Below, in pieces: positions 1 to 7,244 of a DNA stretch of 22,867 nucleotides (its first letter is position 1; every line of letters starts with the position of its first letter). A program made the translations under genes and the position numbers. This stretch comes from DTU018 sp029550685. GTDB lineage: Bacteria > Bacillota > Syntrophomonadia > Syntrophomonadales > Syntrophomonadaceae. The notes below the pieces were generated by a model. That model was given only the letters and a program-made list of their open reading frames with translations, had not been told where the DNA came from and made no database searches. The stretch covers positions 1 through 22,867 of the forward strand of contig DAONVO010000030.1 of NCBI GenBank assembly GCA_035412805.1, in the 5' to 3' direction.

Positions 1-13
1 GGAGGTAAGCAAT

Positions 14-229
14 ATGAATTCTGAAACCCTGTTAAGCGAAGCCCTAGGATATCTAGAGGAATTGGAGCGGGTGTTTGCCGATTTGGCTAGTCGAAGTGAG
101 CATCAAGTACAGCGCAGTGACTATATAAACTTCCAGGGACAAATACAGGAAATACAAAGAAAGCTCAGTCAGGATTTAGATAATATTGATGATACCGAGA
201 CTTTTACTATGTCATTGGACCGATGGTAA
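14..229 (+). CDS. small hypothetical protein, 71 aa
   Basis: I do not recognise this protein. A GGAGG ribosome binding site at 1-5 sits 8 bases before the ATG, which supports translation. The predicted product is acidic, has no cysteine, and looks mostly alpha-helical through about residue 57, with leucine, isoleucine and glutamate spacing that could form a short coiled coil. There is no signal peptide or membrane segment. It is followed by 302 bases without a gene, so it probably ends an upstream transcription unit rather than belonging to the dehydrogenase unit. Function unknown; whether it is a real gene rests on the ribosome binding site and the clean open frame. Confidence 0.55.
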   Translation: MNSETLLSEALGYLEELERVFADLASRSEHQVQRSDYINFQGQIQEIQRKLSQDLDNIDDTETFTMSLDRW

Positions 230-531
230 AAACAGGGTAAAGCCTTATGATTGCCTGTATTAAATCAGTCTACGAGTATACTAATACAAACACTTTTATT
301 TAGTTAATCACCGCTAACTATACACTTCCCAGAGACTTACCAGGCTTTGCGGTCTGGAAATTCCACCTGCCTATTTTCCTAATAATTAATTTATTTGCTC
401 GTGTGGACTTCTTTTCAACTATTCTCAAAATGTTGACTATTAATATCCGATGTTAACACCTTATTTAGCTGAATTTTTTTATAATAAAGGGCAACGCAGC
501 AGTTGTTTTTATCCGATTGGAGTGTTAATAG
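230..531 (+). other. gene-free stretch upstream of the 2-hydroxyacid dehydrogenase
   Basis: This 302-base AT-rich spacer has no credible open frame. A perfect TATAAT at 480-485 follows a T run, so it is a candidate -10 box about 47 bases before the dehydrogenase start. I see no good -35 box at 16-18 bases upstream of it; the TTGACT at 433-438 is too far away. No strong terminator or known riboswitch fold was recognised. Confidence 0.4.
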
Positions 532-1512
532 ATGACAACTTCTCTAAAAGTAGTTATCACTGATTATGAATATGAGACCTTGCGTTGGGAAGAAGAAGCC
601 ATAGCCCAGGTGGGGGCGGAGTTTGTCAGGTGTCAGTGTCAAACTGAGCAGGAGTTAATAGAAGCGGCCAGAGATGCTGACGCGTTGCTGGTCCAGTATG
701 CTCATATAACTAGTCGCGTAATGGACCATATGCAAAGGTGTCGGGCCATAGTACGGTACGGTGTGGGACTTGACTGTATCGACCTAGAGGCTGCTACAAA
801 ACATGGAATAATGGTAGCCAACATTCCTGACTACGGTCTTGAGGATATAGCAGACCATGCCATAGCTCTAATGTTAACTAGTGCTCGCAAAATAACACAG
901 CTTAATGAGTATATTCACCAAGGACAATGGGATTATAAATTGGCCAAACCATTGTTTCGCTTACGGGGCAAGACTTTAGGACTGGTGGGTTTTGGCCGGA
1001 TCGCACGTATGGTAGCCAGTAAAGCTAAAGCCTTCGGTATGCAGGTGATAGCCTATGATCCCTACGTTGATACCAAAGTTGCTGAATCAAACCAGGTTAA
1101 GCTGGTGGATTGGGAAACGGTATTAAGTTCGGCTGATATCTTGTCTCTTCATATACCGGTCACCGAACAAACAGTGCATTTAATAAATGCTAAAGCTTTA
1201 GCCAAGATGAAAAATAATTGTCTTCTGGTAAATACTGCTAGGGGAGCTTTGGTGGATGAGGATGCCTTGATTCAAGCCCTGCGAACTGATAAAATTGCCG
1301 GGGCCGCTCTTGATGTAAGTGAAAAAGAACCTATTGATCCCGACAATGAATTGCTGACTTTACCAAATGTGATAATCACGCCTCATTCGGCCTGGTATAC
1401 TGAAGAAGCGCAAGAAAGCTTGCAGCAACAGGCTGCCCAAGAAATTGTCCGGGTATTAAGAGGAGAAAGACCATTGAATTTAGCTAATCCTGCTGTACTG
1501 ACAAATATGTAG
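532..1512 (+). CDS. D-2-hydroxyacid dehydrogenase, CtBP/phosphoglycerate-dehydrogenase-like
   Basis: A 326-aa NAD-dependent D-isomer 2-hydroxyacid dehydrogenase, expected to interconvert a 2-oxo acid and a (R)-2-hydroxy acid in the cytoplasm. The nucleotide-binding domain holds the GFGRIA glycine motif (about residues 153-158), followed by an acidic YDP segment typical of NAD preference. Catalytic elements are visible: arginine in NTARGALVDE, glutamate in the SEKEP stretch, and histidine in PHSAWY. The HSAWY form with Trp-Tyr is characteristic of the CtBP-like branch rather than SerA proper. There is no ACT domain, so it is not a regulated SerA. It lies 15 bases before the altronate-dehydratase-like gene and is probably co-transcribed with it, suggesting a sugar-acid or hydroxy-acid substrate. 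The exact substrate is not readable. Confidence 0.85.
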   Translation: MTTSLKVVITDYEYETLRWEEEAIAQVGAEFVRCQCQTEQELIEAARDADALLVQYAHITSRVMDHMQRCRAIVRYGVGLDCIDLEAATKHGIMVANIPDYGLEDIADHAIALMLTSARKITQLNEYIHQGQWDYKLAKPLFRLRGKTLGLVGFGRIARMVASKAKAFGMQVIAYDPYVDTKVAESNQVKLVDWETVLSSADILSLHIPVTEQTVHLINAKALAKMKNNCLLVNTARGALVDEDALIQALRTDKIAGAALDVSEKEPIDPDNELLTLPNVIITPHSAWYTEEAQESLQQQAAQEIVRVLRGERPLNLANPAVLTNM

Positions 1513-1527
1513 GAAGGAATGATTAGA

Positions 1528-3021
1528 GTGGGAAATGTACTAAGGGTTCATGCAAATGACAACGTAGTAATTGCTGCCAGTTCTCTTAAAAAGGGAGCCA
1601 TTATCGAAGATCAAAATCAAAAAATCACCCTGTTGAGTGACATTCCTATGGGGCATAAAATTGCTACCTGCGATATCAAAGCCGGGGAAAATGTTATTCG
1701 CTATGGCAATCCCATCGGCCATGCTGTTGAGGATATTCCCCAAGGGCAGTATGTTCATACTCATAATATCAAGACAAATTTATCGGATATTATTGAATAT
1801 CACTACCAGCCTAACTTCAATCCAATCGAAGTTAAAGGCGATATGCCCACCTTCGAAGGTTATCGCCGTCCAGACGGACGGGTTGGAATTCGTAATGAAA
1901 TATGGGTTATACCAACGGTGTTTTGTGCCAACGGTCCTGTGCAGAAAATAGTAGAGCTGGCTAATCAAAAATATCCCCGCACCGAAAACTTTGATGGATT
2001 TTATGCCTTGACCCATCCTAATGGCTGCAGTCAGATGGACCAGGATTTACTAAATACCCAGAGAATACTGGCTAACCTGGCCAAACATCCCAATGCCGGC
2101 GGAGTGCTGCTGGTAAGTTTAGGTTGTGAGGTCAATAATTTGGATGCTTTTCTGCCCGTACTCGGTAAGTTCGACTCGCAAAGGATAAAATCCATGATCT
2201 GCCAGGAAGAAGAAGACGAAATAGTCACAGGAATGGGCCTAATCGATGAGCTTTATGCCTATGCTGCATCCTTCAAACGGGAAACAAGGCCGTTATCAGA
2301 TTTGATTTTAGCAGTAAACTGCGGGGGGTCAGACGGTTTTTCCGGTATCACTGCTAATGCAGTTGTGGGCAGAGTGACTGATATTATTACTGGTTTTGAA
2401 GGTACGGTCATAATGACCGAAGTACCTGAAATGTTCGGAGCTGAGCATATTCTAATGAACCGGGCTGCCAATGAAGAAGTTTTTAGAAAATTAGTGGATA
2501 TGATAAATGATTATAAACAATATTTTAAAAAATACGATCAGGTTATCTATGATAATCCAACGCAGGGAAATAAAGCGGGTGGTATTTCAACACTGGAAGA
2601 AAAATCTCTGGGTTGCACCCAAAAAGGTGGCCAGGCTATCGTAACCGATGTGCTTAAATATGGCGAGACCATTAAGGCAAAAGGTTTCAATTTAATAAGC
2701 GGCCCCGGAAATGATTTAGTGGGAATAACCAATCAAGAAGCTGCCGGAGCAGTTGTGACAGTATTTACAACTGGAAGGGGAACCCCGGCGGGATTTGCAG
2801 TACCCCTGATTAGAGTGGGATCAAATAATGCCGTTTCTAACCGTAAAAATAATTGGATCGATTATAATGCTGGTGCTCTTCTGGAGGGTAAAGATTTGGA
2901 CCAGGCTGCTCAGGAGCTGCTGGCATTAATATTGGATGTTGCCAGTGGCAAAAAACAGTCGTTAGCTGAGGCCAATGGATACCGGCAAATTGGTATGCTA
3001 AGAGACGGTGTGACCAACTAA
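1528..3021 (+). CDS. altronate dehydratase homologue (UxaA family), full length
   Basis: A homologue of E. coli UxaA (D-altronate to 2-keto-3-deoxy-D-gluconate plus water), a metal-dependent sugar-acid dehydratase. The 497-aa product aligns along its whole length with UxaA (495 aa): an N-terminal SAF-type domain (about 1-85), the PDGRVGIRNE segment, NGCSQ, CGGSDG(F)SG, TEVPEMFGAE, and the NKAGG and SLGCTQK stretches. It is a fused single chain, unlike two-subunit relatives such as SuyAB sulfolactate lyase. I prefer the GTG start because the AGGAAGGA ribosome binding site (1511-1518) is 9 bases upstream and the N-terminus then matches UxaA; an ATG at 1519 abuts that site and is the alternative. 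No uronate isomerase, UxaB or KDG kinase/aldolase is present, so altronate itself is not certain. A strong terminator follows. Confidence 0.85.
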   Translation: MGNVLRVHANDNVVIAASSLKKGAIIEDQNQKITLLSDIPMGHKIATCDIKAGENVIRYGNPIGHAVEDIPQGQYVHTHNIKTNLSDIIEYHYQPNFNPIEVKGDMPTFEGYRRPDGRVGIRNEIWVIPTVFCANGPVQKIVELANQKYPRTENFDGFYALTHPNGCSQMDQDLLNTQRILANLAKHPNAGGVLLVSLGCEVNNLDAFLPVLGKFDSQRIKSMICQEEEDEIVTGMGLIDELYAYAASFKRETRPLSDLILAVNCGGSDGFSGITANAVVGRVTDIITGFEGTVIMTEVPEMFGAEHILMNRAANEEVFRKLVDMINDYKQYFKKYDQVIYDNPTQGNKAGGISTLEEKSLGCTQKGGQAIVTDVLKYGETIKAKGFNLISGPGNDLVGITNQEAAGAVVTVFTTGRGTPAGFAVPLIRVGSNNAVSNRKNNWIDYNAGALLEGKDLDQAAQELLALILDVASGKKQSLAEANGYRQIGMLRDGVTN

Positions 3022-3046
3022 GACTGGATTTATTACAAGTTAATTA

Positions 3047-3081
3047 AAGGTTTGGCCGGGAGTCTTACCCGGCCAAACCTT
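3047..3081 (+). terminator. intrinsic terminator after the uxaA-like gene
   Basis: A perfect 14-base inverted repeat (3047-3060 with 3068-3081, GC-rich core GGCCGGG/CCCGGCC) around a 7-base loop, followed by TGTTT. It begins 26 bases after the uxaA-like stop codon. The T tail is short, but the stem is very stable. It separates the dehydrogenase/dehydratase pair from the transporter gene. Confidence 0.85.
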
Positions 3082-3121
3082 GTTTATGCCAGCAGGAGTT
3101 AAGTAATGAGGAGAGCAGCAG

Positions 3122-4384
3122 ATGCCTGGAATTTTAATTAAGAGAATACCTTACCGATATCTGGTGGTATCATTTCTTTTTCTAATCTGGATTGCAGTAT
3201 ATCTGCAGAGGGTAAATATCGGCATATTAATAGTGGATGAACGGTTTCTGTCTGATCTTGGGCTCATTGGTCAATCAGCCCAACAGGGTTTATTAATGAC
3301 TTTGTTTTTGATCCCTTATGCTTTTAGCAATGTGATCGGTGCACCTATTGGGGATCTATTAGGACCTCGCAAGGCCATGTTACTTGGTTTACTGATTGCT
3401 GCTTTAGCCATGTTTATGGGAGCCCTGGCAGCAAGTTTTGCAGTAATGCTGTCATCCAGAGTAATACTGGGAATTGGACAGGGCATACACTATCCGACCC
3501 AGAGCATTATTGTCAACAACTGGTTCCCAGTAGAGGAACGCGGCAAAGCTAATGCCGTTTATGGTGTGGGGTGTATAGGACCATTACTGGCGGTGCCACT
3601 ATTTACTTATTTAATTTCCCATTGCGGTTGGGAATATATTCTTTATCTCAGCGGTGGATTAGGACTGATTGTCTTAATACCCCTGGCTAACAAAATGGTA
3701 ACTGATTATCCCCACCAAAACACCTTCATTACCAAAAATGAACAACATTATTTACAAGAGTCGGTGCCGCGTTCATCCAATAAGTCACTTCTGGCTGGGG
3801 GCATGAAGGACATTAAACCGATTCTTAAGTCAACACAATTTTGGCTTATTACTGTAGCATACAGTGCCTATTTATCTATTTGGTGGGGGATAGCCACCTG
3901 GGTGCCCCAGTATCTGAACATAGCCCGGGGATTTTCCCTGGAATCTTTAGGATGGGTAGCCTCTATTCCCTATGGAGCAGCCGCTTTGGGAGTAGCCTTT
4001 GGTGGGGTTATGTCTGACAAGCTGTCTAGAAGATCAGTGTTCGGTGTAGTTGGCCTGGCCGGAGCTTCCCTTTGCATTTTGCTGTCAGCTGTGGTACCGT
4101 CCAATGCTTTATCAGCTGCATTGGTAGTGTCAGCACCGGTGTTTAATCAAATGCTCTATGCTCCCTTGTGGACCATTGTCCAGTCCACTTTTCCTTCGCA
4201 CCTGATGGGAACTGGCACTGGTTTGGTGAATGGAATTGCTAATCTAGTTTCTGCATTAGCTCCGGTTATAATAGGTCTGCTGATACAGTTAAGCGGCAGC
4301 TATGGAATAGGGCTAATGTATTTGACCGCTTTCGGTCTTCTGGGATCTCTTTGTAGTTTACTTATGATGCGTCAAGGGGTTTAA
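3122..4384 (+). CDS. MFS transporter, anion:cation symporter (ACS) type
   Basis: A 420-aa integral membrane carrier of the major facilitator superfamily with about twelve hydrophobic segments in two halves, split by a hydrophilic loop near residues 190-230. The loop after the second segment carries the MFS motif GDLLGPRK (about residues 78-85), and PVEERGKANA lies after the fourth. Overall pattern resembles the ACS branch, which includes hexuronate (ExuT), glucarate and other organic-anion proton symporters. Its position next to the UxaA-like dehydratase supports a sugar-acid substrate, though that is inference. A GAGGAGAG ribosome binding site precedes the ATG. The strong terminator upstream means it either has its own promoter or depends on read-through. 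Confidence 0.85.
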   Translation: MPGILIKRIPYRYLVVSFLFLIWIAVYLQRVNIGILIVDERFLSDLGLIGQSAQQGLLMTLFLIPYAFSNVIGAPIGDLLGPRKAMLLGLLIAALAMFMGALAASFAVMLSSRVILGIGQGIHYPTQSIIVNNWFPVEERGKANAVYGVGCIGPLLAVPLFTYLISHCGWEYILYLSGGLGLIVLIPLANKMVTDYPHQNTFITKNEQHYLQESVPRSSNKSLLAGGMKDIKPILKSTQFWLITVAYSAYLSIWWGIATWVPQYLNIARGFSLESLGWVASIPYGAAALGVAFGGVMSDKLSRRSVFGVVGLAGASLCILLSAVVPSNALSAALVVSAPVFNQMLYAPLWTIVQSTFPSHLMGTGTGLVNGIANLVSALAPVIIGLLIQLSGSYGIGLMYLTAFGLLGSLCSLLMMRQGV

Positions 4385-4446
4385 TAAATACCAATATAAT
4401 GTATATATGACAAATAATGATTGGTGTATAAATAATATTGTCGGAA

Positions 4447-4476
4447 TTGATATTAATTTTAGTTAAGTGCTATAAT
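4447..4476 (+). promoter_or_regulatory. sigma-A-type promoter for the XRE-cupin regulator
   Basis: TTGATA (4447-4452) and a perfect TATAAT (4471-4476) are separated by 18 bases, a good housekeeping promoter arrangement. The expected transcript start is about 60 bases before the regulator ATG. Downstream, CATAT-N4-ATATG (4487-4500) is a small inverted repeat placed where an autoregulatory operator could lie; that role is a guess. Confidence 0.6.
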
Positions 4477-4543
4477 TAGATACAGTCATATCATAATATG
4501 TTGCGATGTAAACACTATATTATTTAAAAAGCAAGGAGTAACC

Positions 4544-5107
4544 ATGGAAGATGTTCAACGCACTGTGGCCAACAGAATAAAAACTTTTCGCAAAAAGGCT
4601 GGAATGTCCCAGACTGAATTGGCGGCCAAATGCAACGTTAGTAAAAGTATGATCAGTAAAATAGAAAGCAATAAGGCCACCGTTCACCTGGACATGCTTA
4701 TGAATATCGCCAAGGCTTTAGGAATCAATTTTTTTGACTTACTGGAGCAGAATTCTTTGGTAACAAAACGTCGAGCTACTATTGTCCGCGAAAGAGAGCG
4801 GAAGCATCTGGTTACCGGCGTACCCGGAAAGTCTGGTTATACCTATTACCGCATGGCTGGTTCCACAGATATTGATACCTTTTTACTGGTTATTGGCAAG
4901 GAATCCATAGCCATGAAGCGGTTTGTATCTCACAATGGCCATGAATTCATCTATGTGGTGGAAGGATCAGTGCGTTTACAATTCCGTGATGAAGAATATA
5001 CCCTATATGAAGGCGATACTGCCTTTTTTCAAGGTTCCCAGGAACATACCATTATCCCGGCATCAGGTGATTCGGCGCAATTGATTTTGATCTTTTTTCA
5101 TTGGTAA
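4544..5107 (+). CDS. XRE-family transcriptional regulator with C-terminal cupin domain
   Basis: A 187-aa one-component regulator. Residues about 10-64 form a lambda-repressor-like helix-turn-helix (SQTELAAKCNVSKSMISKIE), and residues about 108-184 form a small beta-barrel cupin with histidine/glutamate residues in the HNGHEF segment and EGD and QEHTI stretches. This architecture (as in PuuR or SutR relatives) often senses a small metabolite of the adjacent pathway through the cupin. An AAGGAGT site precedes the ATG. It sits between the sugar-acid region and the CoA region, so its target could be the MFS gene, itself, or the downstream hydratase operon. Domain assignment is firm; ligand and targets are unknown. 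Confidence 0.88.
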   Translation: MEDVQRTVANRIKTFRKKAGMSQTELAAKCNVSKSMISKIESNKATVHLDMLMNIAKALGINFFDLLEQNSLVTKRRATIVRERERKHLVTGVPGKSGYTYYRMAGSTDIDTFLLVIGKESIAMKRFVSHNGHEFIYVVEGSVRLQFRDEEYTLYEGDTAFFQGSQEHTIIPASGDSAQLILIFFHW

Positions 5108-5540
5108 AGCTAAAAGGTATAATTCGCTAGATAGCTATTTCAAGTGTTTATCATTTAACTTAATATTCACTTTCCGCACATATAGTTTAACTACCAGCAG
5201 TTTTGGAAACAAAATTGCTGTCAACTCCCCATAGCAGCTTCATTTATCCCTTCTACATAACCTTCAACCCTTGAACCGTCAGATCTTCGATAACTGTTAG
5301 AACTGACCAGCCCAATTACATAAGGCGTGACATGACAATTCAATAAGAGGCAAAAGAGCATTGGCCATTCACACAAGTTGAAAAATGAGCAACACGGTAT
5401 ACTCATATGACCATTTAGCAACTACATCCATAGACCATCAATTCTTTTACCGTTATGCTTAATAATAAAGGATTAGTGAAATAATTTTGTCTATTCTGAG
5501 CGAATTATATCGAATATGATTGCAAAGGAAGATAGCTAGT
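5108..5540 (+). other. 433-base gene-free stretch before the first beta-oxidation module
   Basis: No convincing gene is seen on either strand. A minus-strand open frame (5221-5421) lacks recognisable features. The stretch contains one clear hairpin (5195-5220) and AT-rich sequence near 5460-5520 that probably holds the promoter for the following operon, but no -35/-10 pair with good spacing could be fixed. Confidence 0.4.
5195..5220 (+). repeat. inverted repeat forming a GAAA-capped hairpin
   Basis: CAGCAGTTTTG and CAAAATTGCTG form an 11-base-pair stem (one G-U pair on the + transcript) closed by the loop GAAA, a GNRA tetraloop. No T run follows on either strand, so it is not a normal terminator. 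It could be a processed 3' end of the regulator transcript or part of a leader or small RNA. Confidence 0.5.
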
Positions 5541-6323
5541 ATGAGTTACAAGACATTGGATTACACCATAAATGGTAAGATCGCATTGATTACCATTAAT
5601 CGTCCTGAAGTATTGAATGCTTTGAATGGACATGTATTTTCCGAACTCAAATCGGCTTTTGAACAAGCTCAAACCGACCCTGCTGTTAGAGCCATTATTC
5701 TTACCGGTAAAGGTGAGAAAGCTTTTGCAGCTGGATCGGATATCAAGGAGTTTGCCGACTGCAGTTTTTATGAAGCACGGCAGATTTCCATCAGGAATAA
5801 TGCTGCTCAGCAGGTTATCGCAAATTGTCCTAAACCAACTATTGCTGCCTTAAACGGCTACACTCTCGGTGGTGGACTAGAGGTTGCCATGTGCTGTGAT
5901 ATAAGAATTGCTTCAGAAAATGCTAAGCTGGGGCAACCGGAAATCGGCCTGGGTTTTATCCCGGGAGGGGGAGGAACCCAAAGGCTCCCTCGCCTTATTG
6001 GAGTAGCTAAAGCGAAAGAACTCATATTCAGCGGAAAAATAATTACAGCTCAGGAAGCTTTGACCATCGGGTTAGTCAATAAGGTGGTTCCACTTACCGA
6101 ATTGATTCCGGAGTCAATTGCTATGGCAGAAAGCTTTATTAAACATTCCAGTGTAATCCTGGAGTTTGCCAAAAATGCAATAGATACTGGGATACAGTTG
6201 GATCTTAATTCCGGTTTGCAATTGGAAATCGGACTATGGGCAGAAAGCTTTGCCACTGAGGATCACCATGAAGGCATAGCCGCTTTTATTGAAAAGCGCA
6301 AACCGGAGTTTAAAGGTAAATAG
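5541..6323 (+). CDS. enoyl-CoA hydratase (crotonase family), module 1
   Basis: A 260-aa crotonase-fold protein expected to add water to a 2-enoyl-CoA, giving 3-hydroxyacyl-CoA. The CoA/oxyanion segment AFAAGSDIKE (about 61-70) is present, and both catalytic glutamates of true hydratases are kept: E114 in GGGLEVAM and E134 in GQPEIGLG, matching rat mitochondrial E144/E164. The GGGGTQRLPR stretch follows. The ATG at 5541 is chosen because AAAGGAAG at 5524-5531 lies 9 bases upstream; a further-upstream in-frame TTG overlaps that site. It is 18 bases before the 3-hydroxyacyl-CoA dehydrogenase gene, so the two are likely translated from one mRNA. Chain-length preference is unknown. Confidence 0.9.
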   Translation: MSYKTLDYTINGKIALITINRPEVLNALNGHVFSELKSAFEQAQTDPAVRAIILTGKGEKAFAAGSDIKEFADCSFYEARQISIRNNAAQQVIANCPKPTIAALNGYTLGGGLEVAMCCDIRIASENAKLGQPEIGLGFIPGGGGTQRLPRLIGVAKAKELIFSGKIITAQEALTIGLVNKVVPLTELIPESIAMAESFIKHSSVILEFAKNAIDTGIQLDLNSGLQLEIGLWAESFATEDHHEGIAAFIEKRKPEFKGK

Positions 6324-6341
6324 GACAAGGAGGTAAAAAAC

Positions 6342-7196
6342 ATGTTCGGCATTAAGAACATAGCAGTATTAGGTGCAGGAGCAATGGGCAATGGTATAGC
6401 CCAGGTCAGTGCTCAGGCAGGCTACCAAGTGGTTATGCAGGACATAACTGAAGAGGCACTGCAAAAAGGCATGAACACTATCAAGAACAGTCTTTCTAAA
6501 CTGGCTAGCAAGGGGAAGATCGCAGCAGAAGAAGTAGATGTAATTCTATCCCGCATTTCTACTACCTTGAGTCTGGAAGATGCAGCAAAAGATGCGGACC
6601 TGGTAATTGAAGCTATACCTGAAGTATTGGAACTGAAATTGGAAACGTTCAAGCGTTTGGATGCGGTATGTAAACCAGAAGCAATATTTGGTTCCAATAC
6701 TTCTACTTTACCAATCACAATTCTGGCATCAGCAACTCAACGTCCTCAACAGGTTTGCGGCATTCACTTTATGAACCCGGTACCTGTAATGCCGGGGGTT
6801 GAGCTGATTAGAGGTCGGTTAACTTCAGATGAAGTAATGGATGCGGCTGTCAAATATGTGGAGTCAATCGGCCGTCAAGCTTGCTTAGCTGTTGATTATG
6901 CCGGATTTATTGTCAGCCGGTTGCTGGATGTGGTGCAAAACGAAGCTTGCAAGCTGGTTATGGAAGGCAATAAGCCTGAAGAAATTGACAAAGCCATGAA
7001 ACTTTGCGCTAATTGGCCCATCGGACCATGTGCTCTCATGGACCTGGTTGGCTTAGATATTGTTGAACATGGCCTAGGAACCCTGGAAAACGACTTGGGA
7101 CCTGCATACAAAGCTGCGCCGTTGCTACGGCAAATGGTAAGGGCAGGTGAACTGGGCAGAAAAACTGGTAAAGGTTTCTACACTTACAACAAGTAG
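6342..7196 (+). CDS. 3-hydroxyacyl-CoA dehydrogenase (3-hydroxybutyryl-CoA type), module 1
   Basis: A 284-aa short-form 3-hydroxyacyl-CoA dehydrogenase that oxidises (S)-3-hydroxyacyl-CoA to 3-oxoacyl-CoA with NAD(P). The Rossmann motif GAGAMGNGIA is at 11-20, the catalytic pair is H142 (in IHFMNP) and E154, and SNTS at 118-121 supplies the substrate-positioning serine. The length is that of clostridial Hbd (about 280 aa). One divergence: the usual NHPMGP-like helix start reads NWPIGP here, so the common His is Trp. An excellent AAGGAGG site precedes the ATG. Genes for the preceding and following beta-oxidation steps flank it. Confidence 0.92.
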   Translation: MFGIKNIAVLGAGAMGNGIAQVSAQAGYQVVMQDITEEALQKGMNTIKNSLSKLASKGKIAAEEVDVILSRISTTLSLEDAAKDADLVIEAIPEVLELKLETFKRLDAVCKPEAIFGSNTSTLPITILASATQRPQQVCGIHFMNPVPVMPGVELIRGRLTSDEVMDAAVKYVESIGRQACLAVDYAGFIVSRLLDVVQNEACKLVMEGNKPEEIDKAMKLCANWPIGPCALMDLVGLDIVEHGLGTLENDLGPAYKAAPLLRQMVRAGELGRKTGKGFYTYNK

Positions 7197-7244
7197 CATC
7201 GACATAGGAGAATTTTCAGGAGAATTGTAGGGAGGGTTTTATTC

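Noticed and set aside
433..485. Promoter pairing TTGACT (433-438) with TATAAT (480-485)
   Set aside because: The gap of 41 bases is far too long for one sigma-A promoter.
1528..3021. Sulfolactate sulfo-lyase SuyAB
   Set aside because: Those are split into two subunits; this is one chain aligning end to end with UxaA.
5221..5421. Minus-strand open frame of 66 codons
   Set aside because: No recognisable domain, no clear ribosome binding site, opposite strand to all neighbours, and it overlaps AT-rich spacer; at most a decayed remnant.
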